From the NCBI RefSeq assembly GCF_018141425.1, contig NZ_CP058561.1, positions 4,030,001-4,094,000 on the forward strand: a stretch of 64,000 nt of DNA, given 5' to 3'. Each line of letters starts with the position of its first letter. Within the stretch, counting starts at the first letter, position 1. Positions 53,840-62,447 of the stretch are shown piece by piece. Source of the DNA: Vallitalea guaymasensis. GTDB taxonomy: Bacteria > Bacillota > Clostridia > Lachnospirales > Vallitaleaceae. Both the position numbers and the translations under genes were made by a program. The notes under the pieces are model-generated. The model worked only from the letters and a program-made list of their open reading frames with translations. It was not told the DNA's origin and did not search any database.

Positions 53840-53879
53840 AAAAATGAACAAAAATCATACTTGATTTTTGTTCATTTTT
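53840..53879. terminator. Perfect 18-bp hairpin
   Basis: AAAAATGAACAAAAATCA pairs with TGATTTTTGTTCATTTTT around TACT. It is A-rich on one side and T-rich on the other, so it can terminate both strands. It lies 23 nt after the previous hairpin. Confidence 0.7.
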
Positions 53880-54091
53880 ACTTTTTATTGCATTCTATCC
53901 GATTAAACATACCGTTCGTCAGGATTTGTTGAAAAAACATAGCGATTTGTTTATTATAATGTCTAAGCTTAATTAAATTGCTAATAGCTATCAATTATGC
54001 TGTATTGTTAAATTATTAATAAATTAATTGATAATAAACATTAATAAATGGCGAAATATTAGACAGTATAACTCGCTAATGGAGGGTTAAG

Positions 54092-56158
54092 TTGGATACT
54101 TTTAAAATACAAACTGATGGCTTAAAAAGTAAAACCTATTCTATATCATATGTTTGTAGTAAAATACAAGATATAAAAGATGACTTTATGAATATTACAT
54201 CTAATATTGATTATGATGTGAAATCTAGACAAGCTATTAATGGAATGATTAATACGTGTTTAAAACAACTTAATGATATTATTTATAACATGGATTCATA
54301 TATAAAGCTAATGAATGATTCGGCCGATTCTTACAATAATATAGAAAATGAATTGCTTTCATTAGCTTGTCAATTAGAAGATGAACATCACATACCAATG
54401 ATAGAACCACAATCATTGACTGATGAGAGAAATTTACGTACAAGTCAAATGTGCGATAATTCAGGAGGGTCTTCAAGTAAAGCCTTCAAATATGATGACG
54501 AAGACATTATTGCTTTAAAAAAGGGTATGCAAGATATCTTTAAAGACAATGACTATGTAAATGATATTAATTTTGAAAACATATTTGGGGAAATAGATAG
54601 TGATATAGATTATGATTTTGAAGAAAATGTTGAATATTTTTTACGTAATTGCGAAGCTTATCTATATTCTAATAGAATAAATCTGGAATCAACTTATAAA
54701 TCATTACCTGATGAGTACAAGCTTATGGTATTAATGCATTGGGTAGAATTAATGAAAACTGATACCCATATTGATGTATCTAATGTTTTACCAGATGAAT
54801 ATTTTGAGAATGTACCTTCATTGCCTTTTACTGATAGAAAACTTGGTAATATAACGTCAGAGAATAAATATGAAAGCGAAGATGCATATAACTATTTTAA
54901 GAAATATTATTATCCTATACAAGCTTTATATCAATTCCAAAAAGGAGATTTTGAGCAGTTAAAAAGAACAGCTTTTATGGAATGGGCAAGATTGGCATAT
55001 GGTTCCAGTAAAAAAGAACAAGGTCAGGAATTTAGAGCAGGATTATTTTTTGGAGGTGTGACTTCACCTATAAAAGGCATATATGATACAATAGAAGGTA
55101 TCTACTCCGTGTTCACTCATCCAGAACAATTAGGGTTTTTTATAACATTTGTAGTAAGTCTTCCGTTTTCATCTAAAAATAGAGAACTTATGAAACTTAT
55201 GATAAAGCAGACTTATGATGAATGGAAAGCTGAATATGATAATGCTGATGCTGGTGATAAAGGATTTATGATTGGTCAGTTGATTGGTGAAGCCATTACC
55301 TTTGCTGTAGAAGCAGGTGGTTTTGTAAAAGGAATTAAGGGCTTAACTCAATTTGTTAAAAATGGTGGATTTAGAAAGGCAGTTAAACAAGTTGTTAAAA
55401 TGGGTAGCAGTGTTAAGAAACTGTTGAAAATGAAACCTGCTGAGTTTATAAAATCCGTCAAGAAAATATTTAAAAGAAAAGACCATTATGAAGTGCTATT
55501 AAATAATGATGAATTGGTTAAAGTTCCTTATGATGATTTAACTGTTATGCAGAAAAGTAAATTTGATGGCTTTGTTGATTCACATATGCAGAATGATGTA
55601 GTGACTGATAGGGTTTATGGTGAAGATGGTATTGGGGTTGTAAGTAGTGTTGAAGGTAAAGCTATTAAAAAAGCTATTGCAAAGGGAACCAAAAAAACTT
55701 GGAAAGAGTTTTTAGATGCAAACTCAGGAAAAAGTATTGAAGAAATATCAAATTCATATATAAAACTTATTGATGGACAGTCTCCATGGCCTGAAGATTT
55801 TGTACCACAACAAAAAATTCTTAAACAAGGAGATACATTTCAGATGGCTTTAGATAGTACTCAACCTGTAACATCACCAGGTAGTTTTGCAACATTGGAC
55901 AATATAACTGATGTTGATTATGTTAGAAATAAGTTAGCGGTAAAATCAGATTGGAAAGAAGATTGTAGTAAAGTAGTAACTTATAGGGTTAAGCAAGGTG
56001 TAGAATTACCTGTGCTTGAAGGACCAGTTGGACCTCAAATAGATATAAATGCAAATAAGTATTTATCTGGTGGAGGAACTCAAATACAAATGTTGCTTGA
56101 ACGAGGTGTCAACAAAATGGACTATTTAGAGGTTGTGTCAATACATTCAATTAATTAA
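54092..56158 (+). CDS. Polymorphic toxin with C-terminal TNT-like domain
   Basis: 688-aa protein. Residues 1-95 are helical with regular spacing, like the WXG100/LXG targeting module of type VII-secreted toxins. A long middle region includes a hydrophobic stretch (about 330-350 and 395-415). The last 110 residues resemble TNT-type NAD-glycohydrolase toxins: SPGSFATLDNITDVDY, VVTYRVKQGVELPVLEGP and the terminal YLSGGGTQIQMLLERG with Gln664 in the conserved GGGTQ. The usual TNT His is not evident, so an ADP-ribosyltransferase-like domain is also possible. TTG 54092 follows GGAGGG at 5 nt. The next gene, 16 nt on, is a likely immunity protein. Confidence 0.7.
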   Translation: MDTFKIQTDGLKSKTYSISYVCSKIQDIKDDFMNITSNIDYDVKSRQAINGMINTCLKQLNDIIYNMDSYIKLMNDSADSYNNIENELLSLACQLEDEHHIPMIEPQSLTDERNLRTSQMCDNSGGSSSKAFKYDDEDIIALKKGMQDIFKDNDYVNDINFENIFGEIDSDIDYDFEENVEYFLRNCEAYLYSNRINLESTYKSLPDEYKLMVLMHWVELMKTDTHIDVSNVLPDEYFENVPSLPFTDRKLGNITSENKYESEDAYNYFKKYYYPIQALYQFQKGDFEQLKRTAFMEWARLAYGSSKKEQGQEFRAGLFFGGVTSPIKGIYDTIEGIYSVFTHPEQLGFFITFVVSLPFSSKNRELMKLMIKQTYDEWKAEYDNADAGDKGFMIGQLIGEAITFAVEAGGFVKGIKGLTQFVKNGGFRKAVKQVVKMGSSVKKLLKMKPAEFIKSVKKIFKRKDHYEVLLNNDELVKVPYDDLTVMQKSKFDGFVDSHMQNDVVTDRVYGEDGIGVVSSVEGKAIKKAIAKGTKKTWKEFLDANSGKSIEEISNSYIKLIDGQSPWPEDFVPQQKILKQGDTFQMALDSTQPVTSPGSFATLDNITDVDYVRNKLAVKSDWKEDCSKVVTYRVKQGVELPVLEGPVGPQIDINANKYLSGGGTQIQMLLERGVNKMDYLEVVSIHSIN

Positions 56159-56174
56159 AGGAGATAAGAAGAAA

Positions 56175-56732
56175 ATGACAGTTGAAAATTTTGTTTGGGA
56201 TAGCCAAAATCAAAGTGTAAGTTGGATATATAATGGAAAAGTCATTAAAGAAACGTTTGAGAATGCATACTTTGCTTCTGTTGATTTACAGAAAAATTAT
56301 GTTTATGTTGAGGCAGGACAAAATTACTCTAGAGATCAAGTCTATAATCTATCTTTTGAAGGGAAAAGAATATTTATATTTGACAAGGTGAGTGGTAAAA
56401 TCAGTTGGATACATCAAAACCAACTTGTAGAAATTCATTGTAAAAATACTTTGAATGCTCAAATTTATATTGAACAGAATGTAATAATTATAATTACAGG
56501 TCCAAATCAAACTGCTATAAATATAAAAGGTTTTACTTTGGATGGTAGGCTAGTATTTGAGAAGGAACCACCTAAAGGGTATAAATTTATGTATTTATCT
56601 AATTATAAGAACCAACCTTCAATTGTATGTGATGGAGGAGAAAATAATGTTGATGATTACGGTAGAAGTAGATGGCATTTTGTTATTAATGTTAATACAG
56701 GTGATATGACTAAAGAGAATCTGGCATATTGA
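56175..56732 (+). CDS. Probable immunity protein of the TNT-like toxin
   Basis: 185-aa cytosolic beta-rich protein of repeated short strands, with FVWDSQNQSVSWIYNG at the start and GKISWIHQNQLVEIHC later. AAAGGAGATAAG overlaps the end of the toxin gene and sets ATG 56175. Position directly after the toxin is the main reason for the immunity call. A broken copy of the same gene lies at 50179-50343, as happens in toxin/immunity arrays. Confidence 0.6.
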   Translation: MTVENFVWDSQNQSVSWIYNGKVIKETFENAYFASVDLQKNYVYVEAGQNYSRDQVYNLSFEGKRIFIFDKVSGKISWIHQNQLVEIHCKNTLNAQIYIEQNVIIIITGPNQTAINIKGFTLDGRLVFEKEPPKGYKFMYLSNYKNQPSIVCDGGENNVDDYGRSRWHFVINVNTGDMTKENLAY

Positions 56733-56859
56733 TAAGGTATTAAAATCTTAAAACAATATCATTATAGGATTATATCATATTTGTGTGTGAAACATCTAGG
56801 TTATAATAATCAAAAGCATTAAGTACTCTTTGTAAGTGAATGAAGCGTTAGTTATTATA

Positions 56860-56895
56860 AACATCCCATTCTAAGGGTAAATTAGATGGGATGTT
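56860..56895. terminator. Hairpin between convergent genes
   Basis: AACATCCCAT (56860-56869) pairs perfectly with ATGGGATGTT (56886-56895), then atttaa. It separates the immunity-like gene from the repressor. Confidence 0.6.
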
Positions 56896-56903
56896 ATTTA
56901 ATT

Positions 56904-57287
56904 TTATATATTATTAATATTCTTTTCTTCCAACAAACGATGAATATATCCTAAAACTTGTTTTCTACTAGCTTCATCAAGTTGGATAAAATAGGTTAAT
57001 GTTTGTTTGTCAATTTCATCAAGTGAATTCTCTTTAATTAATTGGTCTATTAAGTTAGAAGTAATATTATTGAAAACCTCACCTTTTCCAGTTACAAACC
57101 ATTCTTCGTTAACATTGAATTCAGTTATTATATTATTTTTTACCCTATCTGTCAGAGAAACATTCCCATTTTCTATATTGGCTAAATTAGAGCGACTCAT
57201 ACTTATTCTATTAGCAAAAAGATCTTGATTAATACCTAATATTTTCCTTAATTCCTTTATACGTGAACGGATAATAAACACCTCCAT
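56904..57287 (-). CDS. Phage-type XRE repressor
   Basis: Protein of about 127 aa with an N-terminal helix-turn-helix (RIKELRKILGINQDLFANRI then SRSNLANIENG) and a C-terminal helical dimer segment (EASRKQVLGYIHRLLEE). It should repress its own promoter and the divergent one at 57347. The start is odd: ATG 57287 has no ribosome site and coincides with the predicted transcription start, while GGAGG at 57285-57281 points to a rare ATT (57275) or ATC (57272) start. Confidence 0.8.
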   Translation of the reverse strand: MEVFIIRSRIKELRKILGINQDLFANRISMSRSNLANIENGNVSLTDRVKNNIITEFNVNEEWFVTGKGEVFNNITSNLIDQLIKENSLDEIDKQTLTYFIQLDEASRKQVLGYIHRLLEEKNINNI

Positions 57288-57293
57288 AGAAAG

Positions 57294-57322
57294 AGTATAG
57301 AAGAGAAAAAAGTGTTTGTCAA
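57294..57322 (-). promoter_or_regulatory. Repressor promoter
   Basis: On the minus strand TTGACA (57322-57317) and TATACT (57299-57294), 17-nt spacer. The -35 is part of a TTGACAA repeat shared with the divergent promoter, a likely operator half. Confidence 0.75.
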
Positions 57323-57346
57323 GAACTATAAAATTAATTTTTGTGA

Positions 57347-57375
57347 TTGACAAGAACATATAGAAGGAATATAAT
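57347..57375 (+). promoter_or_regulatory. Divergent promoter under the phage-type repressor
   Basis: TTGACA (57347-57352) and TATAAT (57370-57375) with a 17-nt spacer, a consensus promoter. TTGACAAGAACA here and the complement of GTTTGTCAAGAAC at 57315-57327 look like repeated operator elements. Confidence 0.8.
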
Positions 57376-57412
57376 GTTTTTAACAAACATTATAGGAGGC
57401 GTTTTAAGGAAG

Positions 57413-57562
57413 ATGGGATATAAACAAGATTCACAAGAATTAATTAAATTGACATCAAAATTATCTAAAAAACAAAGGATGTTAGTACTAAACTTAGCTA
57501 AGTATTTAGTGCTTAAAAAAGAAAGTGAAGCAAATGATAAAGGTGATGGTAAATGTTTATAA
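57413..57562 (+). CDS. Small 49-aa protein under repressor control
   Basis: Product of about 49 aa, basic and helical, with SKLSKKQRMLVLNLAKYLV resembling the C-terminal helix of XRE repressors, so it could form mixed dimers with the repressor. ATG 57413 follows AAGGA closely and AGGAGG 13 nt earlier. It overlaps the next gene by 10 nt. Confidence 0.55.
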   Translation: MGYKQDSQELIKLTSKLSKKQRMLVLNLAKYLVLKKESEANDKGDGKCL

Positions 57563-57906
57563 GAAACAAATTGCATATGAGAAGATTTATTCAATTAGTT
57601 GAGAGGGATGGTACAGAGTTATTAGATACTAAAAGAAAGTCGTTGTTTTACATAGTTGCTGGTAATGATGATTTGTATAATAAATTGTATCAAATATATG
57701 ATTTTGATAAAAGAGTAATGAGAAAAGAGTGTGTTAATAGTAATCAATTATATGATGAGACATCTATAAAATTATTAACATTAGCGTATGTATTAATTAA
57801 AGAAAATGATGATTCATTAATTAATCTGTTTCAAGGGTTAGATGATTTTAATTTTGAATTGGCACTTAGTGCTATTAAGATTAGATATATGGGGGAATAT
57901 GAATAA
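57553..57906 (+). CDS. DUF6075-like protein
   Basis: 117-aa soluble protein with HMRRFIQLVERDG near the start, KSLFYIVAGNDDLYNKLYQIYDF and a final helical part. This layout fits the small DUF6075 proteins of phages and plasmids in Firmicutes. Function unknown. It overlaps the 49-aa gene and ends in a good terminator. Confidence 0.6.
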   Translation: MFIRNKLHMRRFIQLVERDGTELLDTKRKSLFYIVAGNDDLYNKLYQIYDFDKRVMRKECVNSNQLYDETSIKLLTLAYVLIKENDDSLINLFQGLDDFNFELALSAIKIRYMGEYE

Positions 57907-57913
57907 TGGTCGA

Positions 57914-57940
57914 GACTTTCCGGTGGGAAGGTCTTTTTTT
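57914..57940 (+). terminator. Terminator of the phage-like unit
   Basis: GACTTTCC (57914-57921) pairs with GGAAGGTC (57926-57933), loop GGTG, then seven T. Confidence 0.85.
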
Positions 57941-58053
57941 ATTAGATCATTAGGTATTAGTAAATAGGGAAGAAAGTGCAGATGTGTGGCTTTGGTATAC
58001 ATAGGTTTAAATATGGATTTGATATAAGGTGAATGTTGTTGAAATATAGAAAT

Positions 58054-58094
58054 ATATACAAAATAATTATAATATATGTTATAATTAATTATTG
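58054..58094 (+). promoter_or_regulatory. Promoter block repeated at 52481
   Basis: Second copy of the 41-nt block (ATATACAAAATAAT...ATATGTTATAATTAATTATTG), about 100 nt before the 509-aa gene. TATAAT inside is the likely -10. Confidence 0.6.
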
Positions 58095-58192
58095 CATATA
58101 ATTGAATAATAATATAAAAATAAGAACATTTTAAAAAAATAATTTTAATAAAACACAATATTAATAGTTAATTATCTGAAGGAGAGATTGAT

Positions 58193-59722
58193 TTGATTGA
58201 TAGAAGTATAATTCAGAACTATTATAACCAAATGAGAATTGATGAATATCATGCTAATAAATCTTGGGAGCATTGCTATCTCTTTTTTAAGAATTATACA
58301 AATAGTTCTAATAGATATAAACTAAAAAATATGGATTTAGCATGTCTGAATCTTGCATATTACTTAGCAAATTTCGAGCTGTTTAGTAATTCTTTTTTGC
58401 ACTACAAAGACTATAAAATACATAAATATTTAATTAAAAATATAGTAATGAATAAAAATTATAATTATTTTCTAGTTAATAATAGAAATGTTATAAAGGA
58501 TCCTAAAGCATTGATGAAACTCGTAAATGAGGTTAAAGATTCATATATGAATAATATTTCAACAATTAATGGAATATCAGTAGATATAAATGTTTCAGAT
58601 TCATTAGCAACCAAAATTATTTTAGGGATTTATGGATGCGTTCCTACATATAATGAAGGCTTTATTAGAGGTTTAAAGATGCATAACATAGAGGTGGGTG
58701 AATTATCTCTAGAATCTATAGTAGATATTCAAGAATTTTATAAGTCGAATGAAACATGCTTTAATAAAATAAAAATTAAATCATATGATGAGAAATTTTA
58801 TTACCCACCAATGAAATTATTAGATATATATTTTGGATATCTAGGATTTAATAAGGATAAATGCTATAGTATGTTAGAAGAAGATAAGAAAGTACATTCT
58901 ATCATAGCAAGCAAACAAAAACAAAATAATGGTAAAAATGTTCAACCCCAAATAAGTAAGACCTCAGAAATTAGAGAATACATAGTAAGAAAACTTGAGA
59001 AAGCACAACAAGAAGGAAAAGAGTACTTTGAAATTGTATCTGGAGAATTAAGCAAAGAAATTGGCTTGTTTAATAGAATGCCAATGATATGTAATGCTAT
59101 GACATCTTTAGGAAATAATATTAAATATGATATACTTTATAATCCACCTAAAGGAAATGGTGCTACAAAGAGGATTAGATATTATTTACATAACAATAAG
59201 TCGGTTAATGAGAATGGTAATGATAAAAAGGCAATCAATTATAATTTACCTAATAGTCTAAGAGGAAGAAACATTAATGAAAATATCATCCCCACAGTAT
59301 GCAACTTAAAAAACATGCTACACAAACTGGTGCAATATCATGGAGACTTTTCTAAACTAAAACAATGGGAAAAAAGAAGTTACAAAGCATATAACATTGA
59401 AGATATAAAATCACAGATAATTTACTCACCAGAAACTGAATGGGTAAATATAATAAGAAAACATATCCTAGATGGACTACCATCTGATTTTGGAGCTAGC
59501 TGTATTGACATATACTTAGTAGCCTACGTCTCAGAGACATATGGAAAAGGTAAAGACAAATTCTTTGAGTACGTAAAAACAAATAATATATCAGACAAAC
59601 CCAATTCCGCCCAAGCCATCTGGCAAGTAGGTAAAGGGGATGGAGTTTATTTAGATATATTAAATAACGATGGAGCTATTAGAGATTGGGACTTCATTAA
59701 GAAATGGTCAGATACTAACTAA
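58193..59722 (+). CDS. Unknown 509-aa protein with a restriction-associated HTH-like domain
   Basis: Three-part soluble protein. Residues 1-235 form a helical domain of unknown type with YYNQMRIDEYHANKSWEHCY near the start. About 260-345 reads EIREYIVRKLEKAQQEGKEY, LSKEIGLFNRMPMICNAM and PPKGNGATKRIRYYL, a winged-helix-like module often attached to restriction or defence enzymes (DUF7669-like). The last 150 residues end in AIRDWDFIKKW. No nuclease motif is clear. TTG 58193 follows AAGGAGAG at 6 nt. A piece of a second copy of the C-terminus lies at 60838-60958. A defence role is inference from the middle module and setting. Confidence 0.6.
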   Translation: MIDRSIIQNYYNQMRIDEYHANKSWEHCYLFFKNYTNSSNRYKLKNMDLACLNLAYYLANFELFSNSFLHYKDYKIHKYLIKNIVMNKNYNYFLVNNRNVIKDPKALMKLVNEVKDSYMNNISTINGISVDINVSDSLATKIILGIYGCVPTYNEGFIRGLKMHNIEVGELSLESIVDIQEFYKSNETCFNKIKIKSYDEKFYYPPMKLLDIYFGYLGFNKDKCYSMLEEDKKVHSIIASKQKQNNGKNVQPQISKTSEIREYIVRKLEKAQQEGKEYFEIVSGELSKEIGLFNRMPMICNAMTSLGNNIKYDILYNPPKGNGATKRIRYYLHNNKSVNENGNDKKAINYNLPNSLRGRNINENIIPTVCNLKNMLHKLVQYHGDFSKLKQWEKRSYKAYNIEDIKSQIIYSPETEWVNIIRKHILDGLPSDFGASCIDIYLVAYVSETYGKGKDKFFEYVKTNNISDKPNSAQAIWQVGKGDGVYLDILNNDGAIRDWDFIKKWSDTN

Positions 59723-60050
59723 TATTATAAGGAAAGATAAACAAATAATGAATTGAATGGATAACCCTTATAGCGACGATTAGTTAATTCTTACTCATTG
59801 TTTTTTTGAGTAGAATCGATTACATAATTATTCTAAAATGTATAATATGCTTAACGAAAGGAATTATAGAATAAAGTAAGAAAAAGTATTTAAAATAATA
59901 AATAAAGGTTAGGATAACAATGGTGAGTCGTACCATAAATAACTGAGGTTTTAGTTGGGGTATTTCACAGGATTAAGAGGACAAATAGAATGTATGCCAG
60001 ATAAAAATAATAGACTGGTGGTATAGAATTTTTTTGTGAATTAATGTATA
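59723..60050. other. Intergenic stretch with one hairpin
   Basis: No gene seen. ATTCTTACTCA and TGAGTAGAAT (59790-59817) form a bulged hairpin around a T-run. Confidence 0.4.
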
Positions 60051-60080
60051 CTCGTTATATTGTGGAGAACATATAACGAG
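60051..60080 (+). promoter_or_regulatory. Hairpin covering a ribosome site
   Basis: CTCGTTATAT (60051-60060) pairs perfectly with ATATAACGAG (60071-60080). The 3' arm includes the first bases of GAGGAG (60078-60083), the best ribosome site before GTG 60096, so it may mask translation. Confidence 0.45.
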
Positions 60081-60095
60081 GAGATGAGAAGTTAG

Positions 60096-60797
60096 GTGAA
60101 GATAAAATTAAGAAGATTGACTATGATATTTGGGATATTATCTGGGATAATGGGAGCATTAGTGCCACTTGTTGGCATTTTTATTTCAGGTAGTATTGGT
60201 ATAATATTATTAAAAAGTGTTGTGGTGTTTTTTGTACTTACGATGGTATTTATGATGGGCTCTATGCTTGTAGATTCAAATATTATTATTAAATTAACAG
60301 TACTGCCAATTACTTATTTAATTATTATGGTTGGCTACATTATTTATCAATTAAAAGTGCATGTGTTTTTAATTGGTGCTCTTGGTGGCGATATTGGGAA
60401 TGCGACAATGGAGATTGGTGGAGGTGTATCAGTTGCAAAGCTGTCTATCATGTTACATGGAGGGACACTTATCTTGTGTATTCCACTAATTATTGCTGCA
60501 ATTGTTAAATCATTGAAATTGAATAAACGTAAGAATATTGATTTTTCTACATATGATGCAACTGAAGGGACCATTTCAAATGTAGTGGATACCCATACGA
60601 AAATCAATAGAGTTAAGTCTTATAAGATTACGATTGATATTCCGTATTATCAAGGTGAAGCTTATCAAGTGACAAAAGATTTCTTAGTACCAATGCATAT
60701 GATTCATACTATTGTACTAGGCAAAAAAGTTACTGTAAAAGTGAATCCTAAGAAAAGAGAAGAAGTATATATTCAAAATGAATATGGCATTTTATAA
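60096..60797 (+). CDS. Membrane protein with a C-terminal cytosolic or surface domain
   Basis: 233-aa product with four membrane segments (about residues 8-30, 34-54, 62-84, 120-140) and a beta-rich tail of 90 residues ending VTVKVNPKKREEVYI, reminiscent of DUF3592-type tails. GTG 60096 is used as start; ribosome site GAGGAG is 12 nt away, rather far, and partly in a hairpin. Function unknown. Confidence 0.6.
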   Translation: MKIKLRRLTMIFGILSGIMGALVPLVGIFISGSIGIILLKSVVVFFVLTMVFMMGSMLVDSNIIIKLTVLPITYLIIMVGYIIYQLKVHVFLIGALGGDIGNATMEIGGGVSVAKLSIMLHGGTLILCIPLIIAAIVKSLKLNKRKNIDFSTYDATEGTISNVVDTHTKINRVKSYKITIDIPYYQGEAYQVTKDFLVPMHMIHTIVLGKKVTVKVNPKKREEVYIQNEYGIL

Positions 60798-60837
60798 AGA
60801 AGCAGTTAATGAAATTAAAGTAATAAAAGGTAGCAGA

Positions 60838-60958
60838 ATTTGTTATTGTTGGCAGTCTTAGACTAGCGGATAATGAATGGATATGCATATTTATACTAAA
60901 TTCCGATGGAACTATAAAAGAGTGGGACTTCATAAAAGAATGGACTAAAACTAAATAA
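60838..60958 (+). pseudogene. C-terminal fragment related to the 509-aa protein
   Basis: An open piece without a start ends ILNSDGTIKEWDFIKEW...stop. It matches ILNNDGAIRDWDFIKKW at the end of the 58193-59722 product in sequence and in distance to the stop. It is the tail of a lost paralogue. Confidence 0.65.
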
Positions 60959-60991
60959 AAATATATTATTACAATAATAGGGGGATTAGGT

Positions 60992-61429
60992 ATGTATGAA
61001 CGTCTACTCGATAAAAACAACCAACCAACAATCAACCAAATATACGATACCATAGGTGATAATGGAATTACACTACTCCAAGAATTAGAACAATTCCTAT
61101 CCAACAACTATGATATTATATCTGAACTCAAATTTCCTTTTGGAAATAACTACGGTTGGGGAACAAAATACAGTCATAAAAGTAAGCATCTGTGCTACGT
61201 ATTTTATGAAAAAGAAGCTTTTACAGTAACTATTCAAATAGGAAAGAATGAATTGCCAAAACTACTTGAGAAACTTCCTGATATGTTACCAAAAACTAAT
61301 GATTTATGGGAAAATAGATACCCCTGCGGTAGCGGAGGATGGATTCATTACAGGGTATTAAATAAAACAGAATTAAATGATATAAAAGAATTAATCAAAA
61401 TTAAAAAAAGACCTGTAGAGAAAAAGTAA
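60992..61429 (+). CDS. DUF3788-like protein
   Basis: 145-aa soluble protein with FPFGNNYGWGTKYSHKSKHLC, YEKEAFTVTIQIGK and the late YPCGSGGWIHYRV block followed by an IKELIKIKKRP tail, all usual in DUF3788. No activity is known. AGGGGGATTAGG precedes the ATG. Confidence 0.8.
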   Translation: MYERLLDKNNQPTINQIYDTIGDNGITLLQELEQFLSNNYDIISELKFPFGNNYGWGTKYSHKSKHLCYVFYEKEAFTVTIQIGKNELPKLLEKLPDMLPKTNDLWENRYPCGSGGWIHYRVLNKTELNDIKELIKIKKRPVEKK

Positions 61430-61477
61430 AAGATAGATATATTAAAAAGATGATGTGAATATATAAGTTAATGACAC

Positions 61478-61693
61478 CTATACATATTCATCATCATCAA
61501 AAATAAAATATCCTTCATACCTACAATCAAGAGCTTTTGCAATTTGATGAAGTTCTTTTTCAGAGAAATTATCTCTAGTTAATTTATTTGTTAAGTTTTG
61601 TCTTGTTGTACCAATGGCAGTTGCTAAATCAGTAATTGTCATTTTTTTACGTCTTAAAACAATACGTATTTTTTCGCCCATAGATAAATCCAT
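61478..61693 (-). CDS. Small XRE-family regulator
   Basis: 71-aa single-domain DNA-binding protein: GEKIRIVLRRKKMTITDLA, then TTRQNLTNKLTRDNFSEKEL, and a short acidic tail. AAGGTGTG precedes the ATG at 61693; the frame extends upstream but has no ribosome site. A promoter on the same strand (TTGTTA 61755-61750, TATAGT 61732-61727, 17-nt spacer) fits. It may control the small genes to the right. Confidence 0.82.
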   Translation of the reverse strand: MDLSMGEKIRIVLRRKKMTITDLATAIGTTRQNLTNKLTRDNFSEKELHQIAKALDCRYEGYFIFDDDEYV

Positions 61694-61815
61694 ACAAATC
61701 ACACCTTCTAATTCAGATATATTAATACTATACACTAAAACATAGCTTATAACAATATAATTTATTCTATAGAAATTTAAAGGTTTACAAAATACATTAC
61801 ATAAGATATAATTAA

Positions 61816-61829
61816 GTGTACATATACAC
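61816..61829. promoter_or_regulatory. Possible operator palindrome
   Basis: GTGTA-CATA-TACAC is a perfect inverted repeat about 120 nt upstream of the small XRE gene, a plausible site for it. Confidence 0.4.
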
Positions 61830-61998
61830 ATAATAATGTACTGGTGAATAATATTTTTTTAACATTTCATGCATATAACACTAGTCGTAGTAAGTACATT
61901 ATTAATTGTAAGGTAGGTGATGACTCTTTTAAACTCATTTGACTTTTGTCGGTGAAAAAGTAGTGAAACAGCTTTGTCGGTAGAAAGGAGGGATATAT

Positions 61999-62172
61999 TT
62001 GCCGAAAAAAAGGTATCATGTCCCTAAAAAACAAATAAAAGAAGCGGTGCATGCCAACCAAGCAAAAAACACCACTTCTCAACACCAACTATCAAAAATA
62101 GCGATAAATACATTATACCCTGTTTCTGATAGTAATTCAATACTAGGAGGTATAATAACATGGCAGACGTAA
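61999..62172 (+). CDS. Small 57-aa basic protein
   Basis: TTG 61999 follows GAAAGGAGGG at 7 nt, a very strong ribosome site. The product starts PKKRYHVPKKQIKEAVHANQ and is basic in its first half. Its end overlaps the next gene by 13 nt and includes that gene's ribosome site, a sign of translational coupling. No family recognised. Confidence 0.5.
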   Translation: MPKKRYHVPKKQIKEAVHANQAKNTTSQHQLSKIAINTLYPVSDSNSILGGIITWQT

Positions 62173-62447
62173 ACGAGTGCTTTAGCAATTTCGCAGCTGA
62201 AATGCGTAGAACAACATATCAAGAATTAATCAAAACTGATTTAGAATATCAGGAGTTGGAGTGTTACGTAGATAGATACAAAGACAAATTCAATCAAATC
62301 ATCAACTCTCTGGACGAAAAAGACAAAGTATTCATTGAGAACTATATAACAACAAAATTAGAAAGAGATGCTTGTATCAATGAAAGTCTATACATAGCAG
62401 GATATACAGATTGTATCAAACTACTAAAAGAACTTACTATATTATAA
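62160..62447 (+). CDS. Small 95-aa helical protein
   Basis: Acidic all-helical protein with ELIKTDLEYQELECYVDRY and a C-terminal IAGYTDCIKLLKEL. Proteins with this kind of tail are common in clostridial mobile elements; function unknown. AGGAGG precedes ATG 62160 at 8 nt. Confidence 0.65.
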   Translation: MADVNECFSNFAAEMRRTTYQELIKTDLEYQELECYVDRYKDKFNQIINSLDEKDKVFIENYITTKLERDACINESLYIAGYTDCIKLLKELTIL

